This document shows positions 1-44,205 of a DNA stretch of 64,000 nucleotides, one piece after another. The DNA lies in contig JACVVK020000153.1 in NCBI GenBank assembly GCA_018292915.2, positions 795,001-859,000 on the forward strand, written 5' to 3'. The notes below the pieces were generated by a model. That model searched no databases. It was given only the letters and a program-made list of their open reading frames with translations, and was not told where the DNA came from. The position numbers and the translations under genes were made by a program. Position 1 is the stretch's first letter. The number at the start of each line of letters is the position of its first letter. This DNA is from Batillaria attramentaria. Taxonomy: Eukaryota; Mollusca; Gastropoda; Batillariidae.

Positions 1-250
1 GACGGGAAAGAAAAAAAAAAAAAACACGTTCGGTGACAAGGAAAGTGGACAGTTCTGAACAACTTTGTGGTCAACGTGTCATTTCACGGTGTGCACAGAG
101 GAGGTGAAATTCTGTCGCATTCACCGGCACAGTACATTTTCAGCCTGTTTCAGGGATTTTTATCCGCATGAGTTGTCTCTCCTGAATACACAGAGCCGCA
201 GCAAACACGCATTTTTCTGTGCTCTGTCACGAAAAATGCATGCTTGCTGC
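1..250. repeat. Partial relative of the TIR element at 49001-49520
   Basis: Shares the A-run followed by GGTGACAAGGAAAGTGGACA, and CAGCCTGTTTCAGGGATTTT resembling the complement of 49260-49285. It also has a local hairpin around GAAAAATGCATGCTTGCTGC. Cut by the window edge. Confidence 0.5.
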
Positions 251-287
251 GGCAGGGTTGAGTAGTCACAACAGTGAAGGGTTAGGT

Positions 288-457
288 TGGGTGTTTGGGG
301 GATTAACGTTCTTTTCCACCACGTATGGGTAATATGAAAGACGGGGCGACGAGGAAAAGGCCAGCACAATATTAATATCTGGCATCAGCCGGGATCCGAA
401 CTCACGACCCGAGCATTAAAGTCCAACGCTCTATCATTCGGTTATCCTAACTGCCAC
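288..457 (-). mobile_element. SINE family A copy
   Basis: Reverse-complement copy: GGGTGTTTGGGGGATTAACG at its left, then a complement B box (GGATCCGAACTCACG) and CGCTCTATCATTCGG. Confidence 0.8.
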
Positions 458-868
458 AACAATGGAGGGAACACAGCGAGTGTAGGAAGCTGAGTGAGAT
501 GGGGGTGGGGGGAAGGGGGGAGGGGAGGGGGAAGGGGGGTAAACGTGCTGAGCTTACCACGGTCAATTCTTATTGGATTTAACAGTGGTTAACTGGTAAC
601 TATCTGTGGTTGTTTTTTTTTCTGTTTTGGGGATTTTCATACACATATTCGAGTCACCTCATACATGAACATTAACAGCACAGGAACAACATCAATACAA
701 ATGCAAGTCGCTCCAACTCAAAGAAATACACTACCTGGAGGAATCGGTTCGTGAAGACAACGTACAAATTCTCGAGAGGAAAAAAAGAAGAACTGAGACT
801 ACTTGGGGAAAAATACATTGATGGTATTAAAAGAAGGCAAAGGGCAAAGTGAGTTCTAGAGGCGAACA

Positions 869-1021
869 GGGGAGCCGGGGTGGTCGAATGGTAGAGCGTT
901 GGACTTCTAATGCTCGAGTCGTGAGTTCGAGCCCGGCTGGGGCCAAATATTTCATCGTTGCTCCGTCTTTGATATCACCCTATGTGGTGGAAAAGGATGT
1001 TAAACCCCCAAACACCCACCC
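869..1021 (+). mobile_element. SINE family A (tRNA-derived), with perfect target duplication
   Basis: Pol III A box region GGTGGTCGAATGGTAGAGCG and B box GTTCGAGCCCG, ending GTTAAACCCCCAAACACCCA. It is flanked by a 14-bp perfect direct repeat TCTAGAGGCGAACA at 855-868 and 1022-1035, proving retrotransposition. Confidence 0.9.
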
Positions 1022-1035
1022 TCTAGAGGCGAACA

Positions 1036-1351
1036 AAACTCCAGATATTTTTGCAGTCTGGAAGAGAGAAATTTCGTTGAGAAATCCATGCATTCTGTTG
1101 AAAGTGATGATGGTGAATTAGTTACTAACCCTGAACAAACTAAAGTTGAGACAAAAACATTAGGAAAAGCTCTATGCATCAAGGGAAGCAGATATTCAGG
1201 ATGTCGATTTGTTTTCAGTAGTGAACGGTCCAACATTGTCACAGGAAGAGAGAGACTCCATACAAGGAGTATTACCTTAGAAGAAGCCCTAGCAGTCCTT
1301 AAAGATCTAAGCTCCCAACAAAAAGCTGTCCGAAGTGCGAAAATTTTTTAA
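1036..1351 (+). other. Unrecognised open frame, possible gene or transposon relic
   Basis: Right after SINE A, a frame reads LEKSMHSVESDDGELV... to AVLKDLSSQQKAVRSAKIF and then stops (1349-1351). The composition looks coding-like and is free of simple repeat, but there is no clear start or splice context. Function unknown. Confidence 0.3.
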
Positions 1352-1801
1352 AGAGTCGACCGTCAACTCTGTCACAGTTGCAGAGTTCACAAAGTGTCCA
1401 GAAACAAACCGTGCCGAAGAACTGCCCCCACTTCCTGTCGGGCTCCGTCCACGCTACTGTGCATATCCCCGTGCAACCCGGCTCATTATGTGACCACGCG
1501 GCCGCGGATACGTCAGTTTAAACGACTGAACGATGTCGGATACGGCGCAAGCCATGCTATTACCGGTAGCACGGTAGATACACGTATTGGAAAGCAATTT
1601 TGTTTCTTCTTCGTTTCAGCTCGAGCTTGCAGAACGAAAAGTAAAACCGCAGTTTTGAGATGTTTTTGCCGATAAAACGCGCTTGGCAAATCTAAGTGCC
1701 CGCGTGCTCCATTTCTCACAGAATTTGGTCAGTGTCGCTCGTATGCCGTGCTGTCGCCGTCAGAATGGTGCAACAAACGTTGACGGTAAGTTTTTTGGGG
1801 A

Positions 1802-1802
<1 letters not shown>

Positions 1803-1880
<78 letters not shown>

Positions 1881-1993
1881 TAAATAATAAGCACCGCCAT
1901 GACATATCATATTCCGCCCGCGAATTTGCTGAGTTGTGTTGTGTGTGCATGGCGGGGAGGCCGGAGAGGGGGAAGGGGGAGGGGTCTGTGTGC

Positions 1994-2050
<57 letters not shown>
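1803..2050. repeat. Two (TG)n microsatellites
   Basis: (TG)38 at 1803-1878 and a mixed CGTG/(TG)n run at 1986-2050, separated by G-rich sequence. Confidence 0.97.
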
Positions 2051-2051
<1 letters not shown>

Positions 2052-2794
2052 CGGTGTTGGAAATACTACTCTGCCGGCCGTCCCAGCCATACTCCGCCGT
2101 TGCTGGGCCACCTTAATCGAAAAACCACTTGTACATGGGCCTCGAGTCCGTATCAGTACCCACCTCCTGACAGGACACCCGGTGAACAACTTGCATATTC
2201 AGCCATGTTCTTCAGCTATACCCGACGATTCCACTACATCACTGGCCAAAAACTCATCGGGTACGATTCGCACTGCCAGATAAATGGCGGCAACACAAAA
2301 CCGCACACGAACATTGCGAGCTGAGGAATGCAGATCAATAACATGACGCATATGGTGCATTTGTTTAATTCACAGCCGGGTGCCCTACGCAGCCGCCGGT
2401 GTTTTTCATGTCAATCACTAGTGTTCAAAGAGACGTACGGCCAACCGGGAAAGGAAAAGCAGTGCACAGCGCGTCGTGGCTCGACACAGAAAACAGGTTT
2501 GGAAATCCCATCGCGAAATGCTACTTTCGGTTTTGTCGTGGACTGTACCGTAACCCGGCTACGCCCAAAGTGGTGTATGTTGTACACACTCCGCCCATTG
2601 ACAACGACATACAACAACTATATCATCGTGTCAGTCGACCCCCCCCCCCCCGGCCTCCCCCCCCCCCACTCGCAACCCCCAACCCAGGTCTTGTGAGTGC
2701 CAGTGCAGCACCCTGCGGCGGAGGGGGTGGGGGGGGGGGTGTCAGCCGGTGTACGGTACTGTCCATGGAATTCATCAATCAAGCAAGCTAGCAA

Positions 2795-2835
2795 GAGGTC
2801 ACTCACTCACTCACTCACTCACTCACTCACTCACT

Positions 2836-2866
<31 letters not shown>
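2795..2866. repeat. (CACT)n followed by (AAGC)n
   Basis: Two adjoining tetranucleotide arrays. Confidence 0.95.
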
Positions 2867-3299
2867 TATTTAGTACTAAGTACTGCCTCTGTAAGGTCGG
2901 AAAAAGAGTGGAGTGATTTTCCGAGATTTATTTCCACCAGATTGTGTTCGGGCTACATCTGAGTAAGCCTACAGGCCGGGCTGATGATGTGATCCATCTA
3001 GTAATGTTTTCTGGTCAGTCTCCCTGTTTGGAGGTACGTGGTGGAAAAGGACGTTAAACTCCAATTTTCCGAGATTTTTTTCCCCGCCGGTAATGTTTCA
3101 GGCGTCCCCATGAAAACTGACAGCCACCAATTTTGATCGTGGTGTGAGTACTCTCAATAATATTGTCTTTTCTTGTGGTCATGTTTGAGTTACGTGGTGG
3201 AGAAGGGCGTTAAGTAAGTTAATCAGGCCTAGAGTCACTCAAGATACTTTCTTAACCCCCAAAAGAAATCCGTATCACCACTAACTTTAACGTTGTGAC

Positions 3300-3470
3300 A
3301 TGCCCCCCCCCTCGCCCCCCCCCTCGCCCCCCCCCCCCCCCCCCCCCACACACACATACAAAATACCGGGCGTACAAACTGATCCGCTCAGAGGCTGTAA
3401 TTAGTATCACCCCGACCCCCCCCCCCCCTCACACACACACCCTAGCCCCCGCCACCCCCACCCCCAAACC

Positions 3471-3523
<53 letters not shown>

Positions 3524-3567
3524 GACCCCGCGCCACCCCCACCCCCACCCGGCACACCCCCAAACCG

Positions 3568-3621
<54 letters not shown>

Positions 3622-3650
3622 GACCCCCCGCCACCCCCACACCCAAACCG

Positions 3651-3692
<42 letters not shown>
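3300..3692. repeat. C-rich and (CA)n compound repeat upstream of the gene 1 promoter
   Basis: Poly-C runs, then three (CA)n blocks separated by C-rich linkers carrying CCCGACCCC and AAACCG. Confidence 0.96.
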
Positions 3693-3696
<4 letters not shown>

Positions 3697-3779
3697 CTTT
3701 AAAATCCTGTTTACTTGCCGCACGGACTCGAAAGGAGATTTTCCGGAAAACTGAAGTGAAACTACGACACTTTCTCCTA

Positions 3780-4156
3780 AACCCTTCTGTCTGCGCATGG
3801 GCACTGAAAGGTCGTTGGCATGGTAGCCGTACATTCATTGGTCACTGAGTATCGCTGACAAACCGAAAGAAGAGTTCCGGGGTCGCGCGACAACAACGCA
3901 CCCCTACACGACAGTGACACGCCAGTAGTAGCTGTGCCCAGGCAGCAAGGCTGGAGAATCCGGACCGGCCGCTGAACAAGCGCACTGACTTACAGTATAG
4001 CGGGCTGTGGCCGGTTTCAAGGCTTACTGCGACCATCATCGGCAAACTCAGTGGGAGAACGGAAATGTGAAAGCAAAATTTCTTTACTCAGTTCGTCTCT
4101 GTGAAACTGTGAACGTCTGCCACAGTCAAGTCGGCGCTGATCGGACACAGCTCAAC
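3780..4156 (+). promoter_or_regulatory. Gene 1 promoter and 5' UTR, conserved with gene 2
   Basis: This stretch before the gene 1 start matches the stretch before gene 2 (51895-52247). Shared landmarks are an NRF-1-like core CTGCGCATG at 3791-3799, GTTGGCAT at 3814-3821, and an inverted CCAAT box CATTGGTC at 3836-3843. The spacing between the first and last landmark is about 45 bp here and 43 bp in gene 2. No TATA box is evident. The transcription start is not resolved; part of this interval must be 5' UTR. Confidence 0.6.
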
Positions 4157-36699
<32,543 letters not shown>

Positions 36700-37080
36700 A
36701 TCATAGTATTGCAAACTTTGGAGATATTCCTACAGCCGATTGGCCAATGACTCACCCGTAAATAGTGAACTCGTACGCGTAACCTCTACCATCATAATGT
36801 TTAAAGGGCCCGTATGTAAAACTCGAGGTTTATTTAACCCACGGCTACGGGTCTAACCCAGACTAGGACAAAAGAAACTCCAAAACAAAATTAAAGAAAA
36901 AAGGAAGCGAAGAAAGACAAAAATCCTTCTATAACGGCAAAGGCACCTTGCTGGAATGGACCCGCTTCCTGATTTGAAACAAAAAACCAACAGAAAATGT
37001 AACCCTAGAGCTAGTTTAGTTCGAGGTTAGACTCTAACCCGGGGCTAAACTCCCTAACCCCGACTTCTACATACGGGCCT

Positions 37081-37602
37081 AGGTGTCTATCCAGTCAATA
37101 ACACTTAGGCCCTTGTACCGCATGACTCAAACAGCATACGATATCACTGTCCGGTGTGAGCCATCATACGGTATAAGGGCTTAGGTGTCTATCCAGTCCA
37201 TAACACTTAGGCCCTTGTACCGCACGACTCAAACAGCGTACGATATCACTGTCCGGTGTGAGGCATCATACGGTATAAGGGCCTAGGTGTCTATCCAGTC
37301 CATAACACTTAGGCCCTTGTACCGTACGACTCAAACAGCGTACGATATCACTGTCCGGTGTGAGCCATCATAAGGTAAAAGGACCTAGGTGTCTATCCAG
37401 TCCATAACACTTAGGCCCTTGTACCGTACGACTCAAACAGCGTACGATATCACTGTCCGGTGTGAGGCATCATAAGGTAAAAGGACCTAGGTGTCTATCC
37501 AGTCCATAACACTTAGGCCTTTGTACCGTACGACTCAAACAGCGTACGACATCACTGCCCGTGTGAGCCATCATAAGGTAAAAGCCCGGTCTAGGTGTCT
37601 GT
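37081..37602. repeat. Tandem array, 102-bp unit, about five copies
   Basis: AGGTGTCTATCCAGTC recurs at 37081, 37183, 37285, 37387 and 37489, then at 37593 after 104 bp. Units are highly similar and carry CTTAGGCCCTTGTACCG. Confidence 0.95.
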
Positions 37603-37894
37603 CCTACTTGAGTCTCGTTCCAATAACAATTTTCTCGATTCTTCCATAAATCTTGATACTGCGCACTTTCTTTACACTAACTGGTATTACATCACGCCCA
37701 GTACGCATAGCTCGCATCCTTGGGCCGTATCGGGGCGAACTACACCAACCCAGCCACGCTCATTGTAATGCAGTATAGGCCGTCTGCTTCGGCTTAGGGT
37801 AGTTAGATTTACGTTTAGTTTTTTGGTTGCGGTTACCTTGTGGTAATGATGCAATCGCTGTGTTCTTTAGGCGGCCGTAGTGCATTTACACGGG

Positions 37895-38065
37895 GTGGGT
37901 GGGTGTTTCGGAGTTTAACGTCCTTTTCCACCTCGCATGGGTGATATCAGAGACGGGGCAACGAGAAAAAGGCCAGCACAAATATTTGGCCCCAGCCGGG
38001 ATTCACACTCTCGCCCCGAGCAATCCAAGTCCAACGCTCTACCATTCGGCTATCCCGGCTTCCCG
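37895..38065 (-). mobile_element. SINE family A copy downstream of gene 1
   Basis: Reverse copy: GGGTGGGTGTTTCGGAGTTT through CGCTCTACCATTCGGCTATC. Confidence 0.85.
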
Positions 38066-38129
38066 TAGTGCATTTGCACGAGGTGCACATGGCACAAGGG
38101 GGCGAACTACACGTCAAAAATAGAAATGC

Positions 38130-38578
38130 ACGAGGCTTCAAAATGTCTGTATATTCCCTATTAGCCTCATGCATCGGAGCATAGTCACCCCTAAACATGC
38201 TTCAGTCTAGAAACAAAAATTACCGTGCACAGACCATTCAAGGGCACGTACCTGACAGGAGTTTTAAACAAATCGAATGTCTCCTTTCCGCTCAGGCCTC
38301 ACTGGAGTAATGGAGTCTACTTTCTGTTTAGGCAGAAAGCCACTTCGCGCAAATCCAATGACGTCAGCTTTTCTCTCTTGTGCTCAAAAAGACGCAGCTT
38401 CAATGGCAGCTTGCCTCCTCTTCCTACCCTCTGGCACGCACCTTGCCCTACCAAATACAAAAATCACGAAAATCACGCTTTTTCGCGACAACAAAAATCA
38501 CTACAACCAAACACACTCTCAAAACAGGGTAGTTATTCAAACTTGACCCAACGTTCAATTTGTGTCCTTACGCCTGCA
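38130..38578 (+). repeat. Dispersed repeat family D, copy 2
   Basis: Same blocks in the same order and orientation as the copies at 14742 and 60902, starting TCAAAATGTCTGTATATTCC. Confidence 0.75.
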
Positions 38579-39099
38579 CCGCGGCGACACACTTCCACGG
38601 AGGGGGGGTGGGGGGGGGGGGCAACACGAATAATCGTAAAGGAACAAAAAAGTAGTTTCAAAAAATCCTGTTTAACACCTAACTTTCTCGGGATGAACCA
38701 GTCTGATCTTTTGACGAGTGAATATTGTTCACCGATTTCATATTATGACAAGCGGAAAGGGCCCTTTTGTTTGAAAGGACCAAGAAGAGACAACATGGCG
38801 CCTTTCATGAATACTTTCAACTTCAAATTTCAGGTCCTCAACTGAAAGCGTTACCACCTCCATGAGAAGGTGAAAGAATATGTCAACCACGGCATCGTTC
38901 AGAGGGGAAAACATCAGCTGCCAGGAAAAAAAGTGTACATATTTGGATTCAAGCTTGAGATGAACATTTTGACCATACAGGTCAGGACTCAGCTGGCAAA
39001 AAATCACGTGCTCTATTCGTGCCCAACACGGAAGCCACCTCAGACTTGTGTTTGAATTTTCGGGCTAAGTTCTGAACTGTGCATAAGCGATTGAATTGC

Positions 39100-40520
39100 G
39101 TTTGTAATTTTGATGTTCTGTGTCTGGCGTTTGTTATGTTGTTTAGTTTTCTACTTTCCTTTATTGAAGTTTGAAGTTCCGCGTATGGTGTTTGTTGTGT
39201 TGTTTAGTTTTCTACTTTCCTTTATTGAAGTTTGAAGTTCCGCGTATGGTGTTTGTTGTGTTGTTTAGTTTTCTACTTTCCTTTATTGAAGTTTGAAGTT
39301 CCGCGTATGGTGTTTGTTGTGTTGTTTAGTTTTCTACTTTCCTTTATTGAAGTTTGAAGTTCCGCGTATGGTGTTTGTTGTGTTGTTTAGTTTTCTACTT
39401 TCCTTTATTGAAGTTTGAGGTTCCGCGTATGGTGTTTGTTGTGTTGTTTAGTTTTCTACTTTCCTTTATTGAAGTTTGAAGTTCCGCGTATGGTGTTTGT
39501 TGTGTTGTTTAGTTTTCTACTTTCCTTTATTGAAGTTTGAAGTTCCGCGTATGGTGTTTGTTGTGTTGTTTAGTTTTCTACTTTCCTTTATTGAAGTTTG
39601 AAGTTCCGCGTATGGTGTTTGTTGTGTTGTTTAGTTTTCTACTTTCCTTTATTGAAGTTTGAAGTTCCGCGTATGGTGTTTGTTGTGTTGTTTAGTTTTC
39701 TACTTTCCTTTATTGAAGTTTGAAGTTCCGCGTATGGTGTTTGTTGTGTTGTTTAGTTTTCTACTTTCCTTTATTGAAGTTTGAGGTTCCGCGTATGGTG
39801 TTTGTTGTGTTGTTTAGTTTTCTACTTTTCTTTCTTTAAGTTTGAACTTTTGCGTGTGGTGTTTGTTTTGTATAGTTTTTTTTTTTGTTGTTGTTGCTTT
39901 TCTGTTTTAAGTTTAAAGTTTTGCGTGTGATGTTTGTTATTTTGTTTAGTTTTCTACTTTTATTTCTTTAAGATTGAGGTTTTGCGTGTGGTGTTTGTTA
40001 TTTTGTTTGGTTTTCTGCTTTTCTTTATTTAAGTGTGAAGTCTTGCGTGTGGTGTTTGTTGTGTTGTTTAGTTTTTTTTGCTTTTCTTTCTTTAAGGTTG
40101 AGGTTTTGCGTGTGGTGTTTGTGATTTTGTTCAGTGTTCTACTTTTCTTTTCTTTTCTTTTTTTACTTAAGTTTGAGGTTCTGCGCGTGGTGTTTGTTAT
40201 GTTGTTCAGTTTTCTACTTTTCTTTATTTAATTTAGAAGTTCCGCGTATGGTGTTTGTTATGTTGTTCAGTTTTCTACTTTTCTTTATTTAATTTAGAAG
40301 TTCCGCGTATGGTGTTTGTTATGTTGTTCAGTTTTGCACTTTTCTTTATTTAAGTTTGAAGTTTTGCGTGTGGTGTTTGTTATATTGTTTAGTTTTCTGT
40401 TTTTCTATTTTAAGTTTGAGGTTCTGCGTATGGTGTTTGTTATGTTGTTTAGTTTTCTACTTTTCTTTATTTAAGTTTGAAGCGTTGCGTGTGGTGTTTG
40501 TTATGTTGTTTACTTTTGTA
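39100..40520. repeat. Minisatellite, 61-bp unit, about 23 copies
   Basis: The unit contains GCGTATGGTGTTTGTTGTGT and TTTAGTTTTCTACTTTCC. Copies in the first half (to about 39840) are almost identical; later ones diverge in sequence and length. Confidence 0.95.
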
Positions 40521-40816
40521 CTTTTTTGTGTGGTTAGATGTGTATCATACATACAGACCCCTGATTGTACTTACCGTACGTTATACATGTAGTTACACGA
40601 AAAGAGATTGAAACCGTGTGTTTTTAACCAGGAATTTTGTGTTCGGTGTTACTTTTTCGGTAATCCGTATCGTGTAATCGTTTGAGTTGGTGGTTTCGTT
40701 TCACCCACCAGTACACTTATACTTCTGCACTTCATAGAGTTGGCTGAAAATGCATATTATGTGTGATTTTGGCGCGTACACCACGCTGCACGTTAGTTAC
40801 GTTTACGGTGAACCAG

Positions 40817-41657
40817 ATTTGCTCTTCATGCATGATACATAACACATTGTAACACGTCAGTGTTAAGTTTTTTGTTGGAAGCAAAATGATAAGGCGTACG
40901 CTTCAGCAATATGTACTATTCTCTGCGAATGCCGTATTTTGCTCTTCATGCAAGATACATAACACATTGTAACACGTCACTGTTAAGTTTTTTGTTGGAA
41001 GCAAAATGATAAGGCGTACGCTTCAGCAATATGTACTATTCTCTGCGAATGCCGTATTTTGCTCTTCATGCAAGATACATAACACATTGTAACACGTCAC
41101 TGTTAAGTTTTTTGTTGGAAGCAAAATGATAAGGCGTACGCTTCAGCAATATGTACTATTCTCTGCGAATGCCGTATTTTGCTCTTCATGCAAGATACAT
41201 AACACATTGTAACACGTCACTGTTAAGTTTTTTGTTGGAAGCAAAATGATAAGGCGTACGCTTCAGCAATATGTACTATTCTCTGCGAATGCCATATTTT
41301 GCTCTTCATGCAAGATACATAACACATTGTAACACGTCACTGTTAAGTTTTTTGTTGGAAGCAAAATGATAAGGCGTACGCTTCAGCAATATGTACTATT
41401 CTCTGCGAATGCCGTATTTTGCTCTTCATGCAAGATACATAACACATTGTAACACGTCACTGTTAAGTTTTTTGTTGGAAGCAAAATGATAAGGCGTACG
41501 CTTCAGCAATATGTACTATTCTCTGCGAATGCCGTATTTTGCTCTTCATGCAAGATACATAACACATTGTAACACGTCACTGTTAAGTTTTTTGTTGGAA
41601 GCAAAATGATAAGGCGTACGCTTCAGCAATATGTACTATTCTCTGCGAATGCCGTAT
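40817..41657. repeat. Satellite-like tandem array, 120-bp unit, seven copies
   Basis: The unit runs from GCTCTTCATGCAAGATACAT to TTCTCTGCGAATGCCGTATT. Copies start at 40817 and every 120 bp after. Only a handful of substitutions separate all copies. Confidence 0.96.
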
Positions 41658-42009
41658 TTCTAGATTATTTGCAACAATATTTTTGTGACAGAAAATTTGT
41701 TTACCTGCTACGTCTGTGTCCACATAAATCAAACCTGGTGAACCAAACTGGTAAAGCGTTCCGTTATCATCGGTCGCCTCGTGCGTTCAGTCTTTCCTGT
41801 TTACCCCGCGTTTGATCCACTACCCCCGCCCCAAATCCCCTACCCCCTCCCCTGTCACTCCCCCCCCCTTCCCCCTCCGGTCGGTACCCAATGTGTGCGG
41901 GCTTTGTCCTCTTTGCTACTGCGAAAGAAAGTCACCCTAGAGCACATGGATCAACCCCTCCTTCTTCCTTTGCCGTTAATCTTAATTTCTGTCTCTTTTC
42001 ACTCTTTTT

Positions 42010-42073
<64 letters not shown>

Positions 42074-42880
42074 GATGTGATAATGTTCTTCCTTATTGTT
42101 GTGGCCTGTAAGTGTCGTTTCTGGCACTTTAAATAGTTAACTTATTGCATGCGACTGTTGGTTTTGCATATTTGTCATTTAAATTTGATTTTAGTTGCCA
42201 ACAGAACACTGCAATTTTTCGTCTGTGATTATGAATATCTTATCTCATCTCATTATTTTATTATTCTTATCTTATTGTCCCTGTCTTCGATGTCATCCTG
42301 ATGTAACTGGTAAAGGCGCAAGAAGTGATGCAGTGATGGTGATGATTATATCACATGATATGTTTTAATACCTGTATGCGTATATTTTCGCTTTTTTGTG
42401 TGTGTTTGTGTTATAGGTGATGGGTCTATGTTTCCTTCAGTTTCAGTTTTTGTGGCACTGCACAATGAGATGTATAAGGTGTTATGTGAATTTCGTACTC
42501 TGCTATATGTTTTGTGGCAACCATAAATCATTCTGTAATAATTATGCCTTCCTGATTCCGTCACAGTTAACATTTATAGATGACATCTTTGCTTCTAGTT
42601 AGTTAAAAGCCGTTTCGTTTGTTCGTGGTTTTCAGTGCAACAAATGCAGCACGCAGATTAATGATTTTTTTAATGCGGTAGAGGATGAGGTTCGCATTGC
42701 TGTATAATTGTTTTCCCTTAGTTCTGTATGGGTTGTTGTTGTTGTTTTTGCTAATCCTGCCTATATTGGACGACATTCATATATAGATGTTCTTTTCTTT
42801 CAAAATGCGATAAGTCCGTTGTTGTTTCAGGGTTGTATTTTTTTCATCTACAGTTGCGTACTTTTTACCCTGGTGCGTCC
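41658..42880. other. Intergenic stretch, no gene seen
   Basis: C-rich segment at 41815-41880, one (GT)n, otherwise AT-rich sequence with only short frames and no splice-flanked coding signal. Confidence 0.5.
42012..42070. repeat. (GT)n microsatellite
   Basis: About 29 units, between the satellite arrays and the orphan exon. Confidence 0.96.
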
Positions 42881-43102
42881 TGAACATAAACAGACGCAGA
42901 TTTTCGGAATCTATTTTGTTCTCTAGACAAAAACATTACCATGTCGCTTCATGGACACGAATAGATACAGATTTTCAGAATGTATCGTGTGCTCTAAACA
43001 TAAACATTACCATGTCGCTTCATGAACATGAACAGATAGATTTTCAGAATGTATCTTGTGCTATACGCCTATAGACAAAAACATTACCATCTCGCTACAA
43101 GG
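42881..43102. repeat. Diverged tandem repeat, about 71-bp unit, three copies
   Basis: AACATTACCATGTCGCTTCA and AGATTTTCAGAATGTATC recur with starts near 42881, 42952 and 43023. Confidence 0.8.
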
Positions 43103-43601
43103 ACATGAAAACATTTGCTGTTTCGTCTGTTGTCTGATGCGTTTAATTATAAGGAAATATTCCTACTTCTTTGCACTCCTAAACTACTCGACCTCTATTT
43201 TTAAACACACAAAATCGTCACACACAAAAATGCACATCAACATGAGGCGTGTTATTTGTTCATACATTTGCGCGTGCATTCATAACGTTTATATGATCTC
43301 TTCCATTTTTTTGTGCCTGTGACATTGCCGTTGTCAGTATTGGTAATATCAAAACTAATATGAACTGATGTGATGTGATTGTCATCTGTCAAAAACAAAA
43401 ACAAAACAGTATTGTGATGTATTACGATTTGTGATGTATTTACATCTTTGTCGCTCGCCCGGCCACTACTGAGTGTTTGTAAGCTTATCTATATCAGTAC
43501 TGACGCTAACTTTTTTTTTTTTTTAGTCAACATTGAGAACTGCACAGTGTAAAGCATGAAAAGTACTAAATGGTGTGTTTGTAAAATGGTGTGTTTGTAA
43601 A

Positions 43602-43602
<1 letters not shown>

Positions 43603-43660
<58 letters not shown>
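43603..43660. repeat. (GT)n beside the orphan sacsin exon
   Basis: On the minus strand this is (CA)n, about 42 bp after the exon's donor. Confidence 0.96.
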
Positions 43661-43662
<2 letters not shown>

Positions 43663-43702
43663 AACATGTAGCCACACAACACAAATTAAACCTATTAAAC
43701 AC

Positions 43703-43869
43703 CTTAAAGATCTGTCCATCATCCGGGTACTCGTGCAGAATGTTCTGCAGGTCCTCTAGTAGGCTGGGTCTCTCAAAGCCGACCACGTGACCGCCGCCCC
43801 CACCCTCCCCTTCCGAGTCATCGGACGCTTCGCCCTCGGAATCATCGCTTGGGGTGACGTCATTCACGC
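43703..43869 (-). pseudogene. Orphan inverted copy of sacsin exon 2
   Basis: 167 nt, the same length as gene 1 exon 2, flanked by an intact AG acceptor and GT donor and with no stop. I count about nine differences, so about 95% identity. It lies on the strand opposite to both genes. I found no N-box exon following it on the minus strand, so by itself it encodes only SGVNDVTPSDDSEGE through the repeat-1 entry. Like gene 1 exon 2, it is followed within about 50 bp by a (CA)n tract. Most likely a partial duplication; it could be a stray exon of an inverted gene fragment. Confidence 0.82.
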
Positions 43870-44205
43870 CTGAAACTGAAAAGGACATAATTATTTCACG
43901 CATCGTACGTTACGAACTGGACACTGCAGACTTAGGCGTCCACCTGTACCGCCTGGGCTGACACATTCACCAGACTGCCAATGCAAAACAGCCCCCCCGA
44001 CCCCAGAGCACATTCTGCAATCCTGCCCCCTTTTCCAAGAAGCAATAATAATAATAATAACGGATATTTTTATGGCGCCTTATCTCGTACGGAGCTCTAG
44101 GCGCCTTACAGAAGTAAACAAAGAGAGTAAGACACTGGAACATGAAAAACACACACACACACACACACACATATGTCGGTTGTGACTTTGGCGCCGTCCA
44201 AACAA

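Noticed and set aside
1716..2189. Long frames made of repeating Cys-Val or His-Thr residues here and at every (CA)n/(TG)n tract
   Set aside because: These are translations of dinucleotide repeats, open in several frames at once; no gene context.
36890..36895. Definite poly(A) site of gene 1
   Set aside because: ATTAAA in AT-rich sequence is too weak a signal to fix the 3' end; mentioned only as a possibility.
37081..41657. CRISPR-like regularly spaced repeats
   Set aside because: Units are contiguous tandem repeats without distinct spacers, in a eukaryotic genome.
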